This document shows, in pieces, positions 16,779 through 18,669 of a stretch of DNA of 18,669 bases. Source of the DNA: Cudoniella acicularis (lineage: Eukaryota; Ascomycota; Leotiomycetes; Helotiales; Helotiaceae); NCBI GenBank assembly GCA_013054445.1, contig JAAMPI010001151.1, positions 1 through 18,669 on the forward strand, in the 5' to 3' direction. How positions within the stretch are numbered: the first letter of the stretch is position 1; every line of letters begins with the position of its first letter. Both the position numbers and the translations under genes were made by a program. The notes beneath the pieces are model-generated. The model searched no databases. It was not told the DNA's origin and worked only from the letters and a program-made list of their open reading frames with translations.

Positions 16779-17683
16779 ATGCATGTCCCGTTTCAAAATA
16801 AGTAAATGTGCGCATCACGAGTTCGAATTACGTCAGCCCAACGTTTGTTTTCCGAAGGAAGCCATGGTTTAGCGGCTTCATTCAGTGTTGGCAATGGTGT
16901 TTCCGTATTTAAGGATACGCCCCACTCTAGTAATACGTACTAAAAATATCTATTATACGGAGGGTAACACGTAATAATTTAATACGTACTAAAAAAATAA
17001 GTATTTCGTTAAATACGTACTACTTATGGAAATATACTAATATACGGAATCAAGCCACAAAACGCCACAAACCCCTCTATTTTTAGCTTCTCGGATATTT
17101 TAGGGGGGAGGGGGTAGAAGTAATCTCCACATTTAATGCACAGATTGCTCATTCTACCGTATAATCGTATACGGCTAGTAATACCGTATTTGGTTATACT
17201 GTACGTCATATGTATTAAGTCCTTAATACGGTACGGGGAGTGGTAAAAAAGTATTAATATCAGCCACCGTAATACGGGCGTATACTATTGCCAACATGGC
17301 TTCATTCCTGGAGGATTCATACTTCCAGCCGCATTATATTCTATTTATATACCCAACAAAGGACTTTGTGTTATCTTGTACCACGGGGCATTCCTTTAAA
17401 ATATCGCGCAGTAGCTGAGTACCATGCTGTTAAGAGGCAAAGTACAAATGACCTCTTGGCATAATGCACAGTTGGAAGTATAGCCGACGAACTCCCCGAA
17501 TTGTCGGGGCTAACTCACGTATGGCGGCCTCTCGAGATTATCTGATAAATAACGTAGCAAGCCTTTGTCTATCGCCATTTAATGCTCATATTTTGTCAGC
17601 AGTCCGCAACCATCGCCACCAAAAAAAAATCGTTTCTCTGAGCTTACCTCTAAATTATCTCATTCCAATTCGGTTTGTTCAAC
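16779..17683. other. Gene-free spacer containing the MITE and the promoter of the small secreted protein
   Basis: Outside the MITE (16884-17297) there is no supportable gene. The right part, 17308-17683, is the upstream region of the small secreted protein. It carries a short AAGAGG...CCTCTT inverted repeat (17432-17457) and an A-run near 17620. Confidence 0.5.
16884..17297. mobile_element. 414-bp MITE with 10-bp target duplication (Mutator-like?)
   Basis: GGCTTCATTC lies at 16874-16883 and again at 17298-17307, directly flanking the element as an exact 10-bp target-site duplication. The ends are inverted: AGTGTTGGCAATGGTGT on the left, and AT...TGTTGGCAATAGTAT read from the right (13 of 15 matching at 16886-16900 and 17282-17296, both differences G/A). 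Imperfect similarity continues inward (CCGTATT..). The interior is AT-rich, with recurring AATACGTAC (16932, 16981, 17012) and TATACGG or AATACGG words. No coding capacity. A 10-bp duplication fits Mutator-like elements (usually 8-11 bp). The family assignment is inference. Confidence 0.75.
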
Positions 17684-18353
17684 ATGCAGCCCATCCTCTA
17701 CCTTAGTCTCGCAGCGACCGTGTGCTTTGCATCACCTAGCCACTTTGATTTTTCCGATACCTTACGCCTCGAAGGAGGGTTACCAGACTGGATTAACTTG
17801 ATTCCAGCAAATAAAGCACCACAGAGCATCCAGCAAATGATGGCGAAGAACCCAAATGGGCTCAATCCAGACTTCAAATATAGCATCAATGACGAGAAGA
17901 TCCCTGAAATGAACCTGAACCTGCAATCAACTATCAGTTCCATCGACTTCTATGCCACGGCAGGATGCCAGTGAGGACACTCCCCCCCACTACTCTTGAT
18001 TTCCAATCATGAAATAGCTTGCACTAACGTCTTGCCTGTCTAGTGGAGGAGGGGCTAATGGCGACATCAACATCGTGGCCAAAGACTTTGCAGGAGCAAA
18101 ACTCTGTCCTACCGGCAACAGTGGTGACGGCAATAACGATGATCTAGAGGACAACGGAGCCAGCTTTTTCATGCACGATAACCTGGGCAATTGCCAGCTG
18201 CACTGGTATAAAGCACCTGGTTGCAATGACGGAGACTGGCTTGGCTTTACAGGCGGCTCCGAGCAAGGTGGCAAATGCAACATTCCGTATGGAGGAAATG
18301 GAAAGGCGATTACGGGGATCCGAGCTTTCAATTACATTTGCGAGGACGATTAA
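17684..18353 (+). CDS. Small secreted cysteine-containing protein, two exons
   Basis: A 198-aa predicted extracellular protein. Exons: 17684-17970 and 18044-18353. The 73-nt intron has GTGAGG, CACTAACG and CTGTCTAG, and joins TGC CA to T GGA (CHGGG). Residues 1-16 are a signal peptide (MQPILYLSLAATVCFA). The mature part carries six cysteines, enough for three disulfides: one at the exon junction and five in the Gly/Asn/Asp-rich C-half (KLCPTGNSGDGNND, GNCQLHWYKAPGCNDGDW, GKCNIPYGG, YICEDD). The frame opens earlier, but this ATG directly precedes the signal peptide. I do not recognise the family. Size, secretion and cysteine content resemble fungal effector-like or surface proteins, which is inference only. 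Confidence 0.85.
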
Positions 18354-18669
18354 ACTTGTGCGCGAGAAGTGGAGCTACCAAGATCATAGCTGAAACTGAA
18401 TGAATTCGAGGATTACACATAGCATTTAACCACTTGGCTGCCTGCTTTGAGTGAGACTATGCTTGAAACGTAAATGACATTCGCGAGCCAAGGCACTTGC
18501 CAGGCGCTATGAAAGTCTTCTTCCTGCGCAGTTTTAAATCCATCATGTATTCTCACTGTCTTCTGCAGTCCTCAAAGACGGGGTGCGTAACTATTTGCAC
18601 CCTGCTTCCAGGGTTGTGCCTCTGTCATCTTGACCAGAGGTGTTTTCTAAAGGCACTGCGTGCTTGGGT
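18354..18669. other. 3' flank of the small secreted protein, no gene seen
   Basis: 316 bp to the window edge with no supportable coding frame. A small GGGTGC...GCACCC inverted repeat (18581-18586 and 18597-18602) is the only structure noted. Confidence 0.45.

Noticed and set aside
16800..16860. Possible tRNA suggested by a GAGTTCGAATTAC T-loop-like string
   Set aside because: No matching acceptor stem, anticodon arm or D-arm could be folded around it.
1..18669. CRISPR arrays, operons or bacterial ribosome-binding sites
   Set aside because: Spliceosomal introns and eukaryotic domain content show a fungal nuclear sequence; no regularly spaced identical repeats are present.

Overview
The window looks like nuclear DNA of a filamentous ascomycete (Pezizomycotina). 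The evidence is short introns (47-95 nt) with GTRNGY-like donors and CTAAC/CTGAC branch sites, a Zn2Cys6 regulator, small secreted proteins, and wrecked transposons carrying C-to-T / G-to-A stop codons of the kind left by repeat-induced point mutation (RIP). I cannot name the species from sequence alone. Two bases are unresolved (N at 5992 and 5998).

Layout. 1-2050: the edge of an LTR element and an inactivated protein gene of unknown family. 2053-4525: a divergent pair, a 393-aa Zn2Cys6 transcription factor (minus) and a 173-aa SnoaL/NTF2-like protein (plus), sharing a 609-bp promoter. 4526-6411: about 1.9 kb of gene-free repeat relics, including a candidate 167-bp LTR and GACGCG tandem repeats. 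6412-7176: an intact single-exon short-chain dehydrogenase. 7177-10427: about 3.2 kb of decayed DNA with an impala-like Tc1/mariner transposase relic and a very AT-rich block. 10428-14664: two divergent, intron-bearing genes for secreted proteins, a nine-exon gene of unknown family (minus, interrupted by a one-base homopolymer frameshift) and an HExxH metalloprotease (plus). A 245-bp or longer fold-back element sits in the promoter between them. 14824-16518: an intact 564-aa protein joining an EH domain to an F-box, with two NPF tripeptides between them. 16884-17297: a 414-bp MITE with an exact 10-bp target duplication. 17684-18353: a 198-aa small secreted cysteine-containing protein.

How the parts may work together. 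The C6 regulator, SnoaL-like protein and SDR are the kinds of gene found together in fungal secondary-metabolite clusters. No backbone synthase is visible here, so a cluster is only a hypothesis. The two divergent secreted-protein genes may form a separately co-regulated exported module. Intact genes are embedded in mobile-element debris, which suggests a fast-evolving accessory region.

All exon joins were read by eye from splice signals and frame continuity. For every spliced gene the exon sum is a multiple of three; the nine-exon gene is in frame only after discounting one base of a 9-A run.
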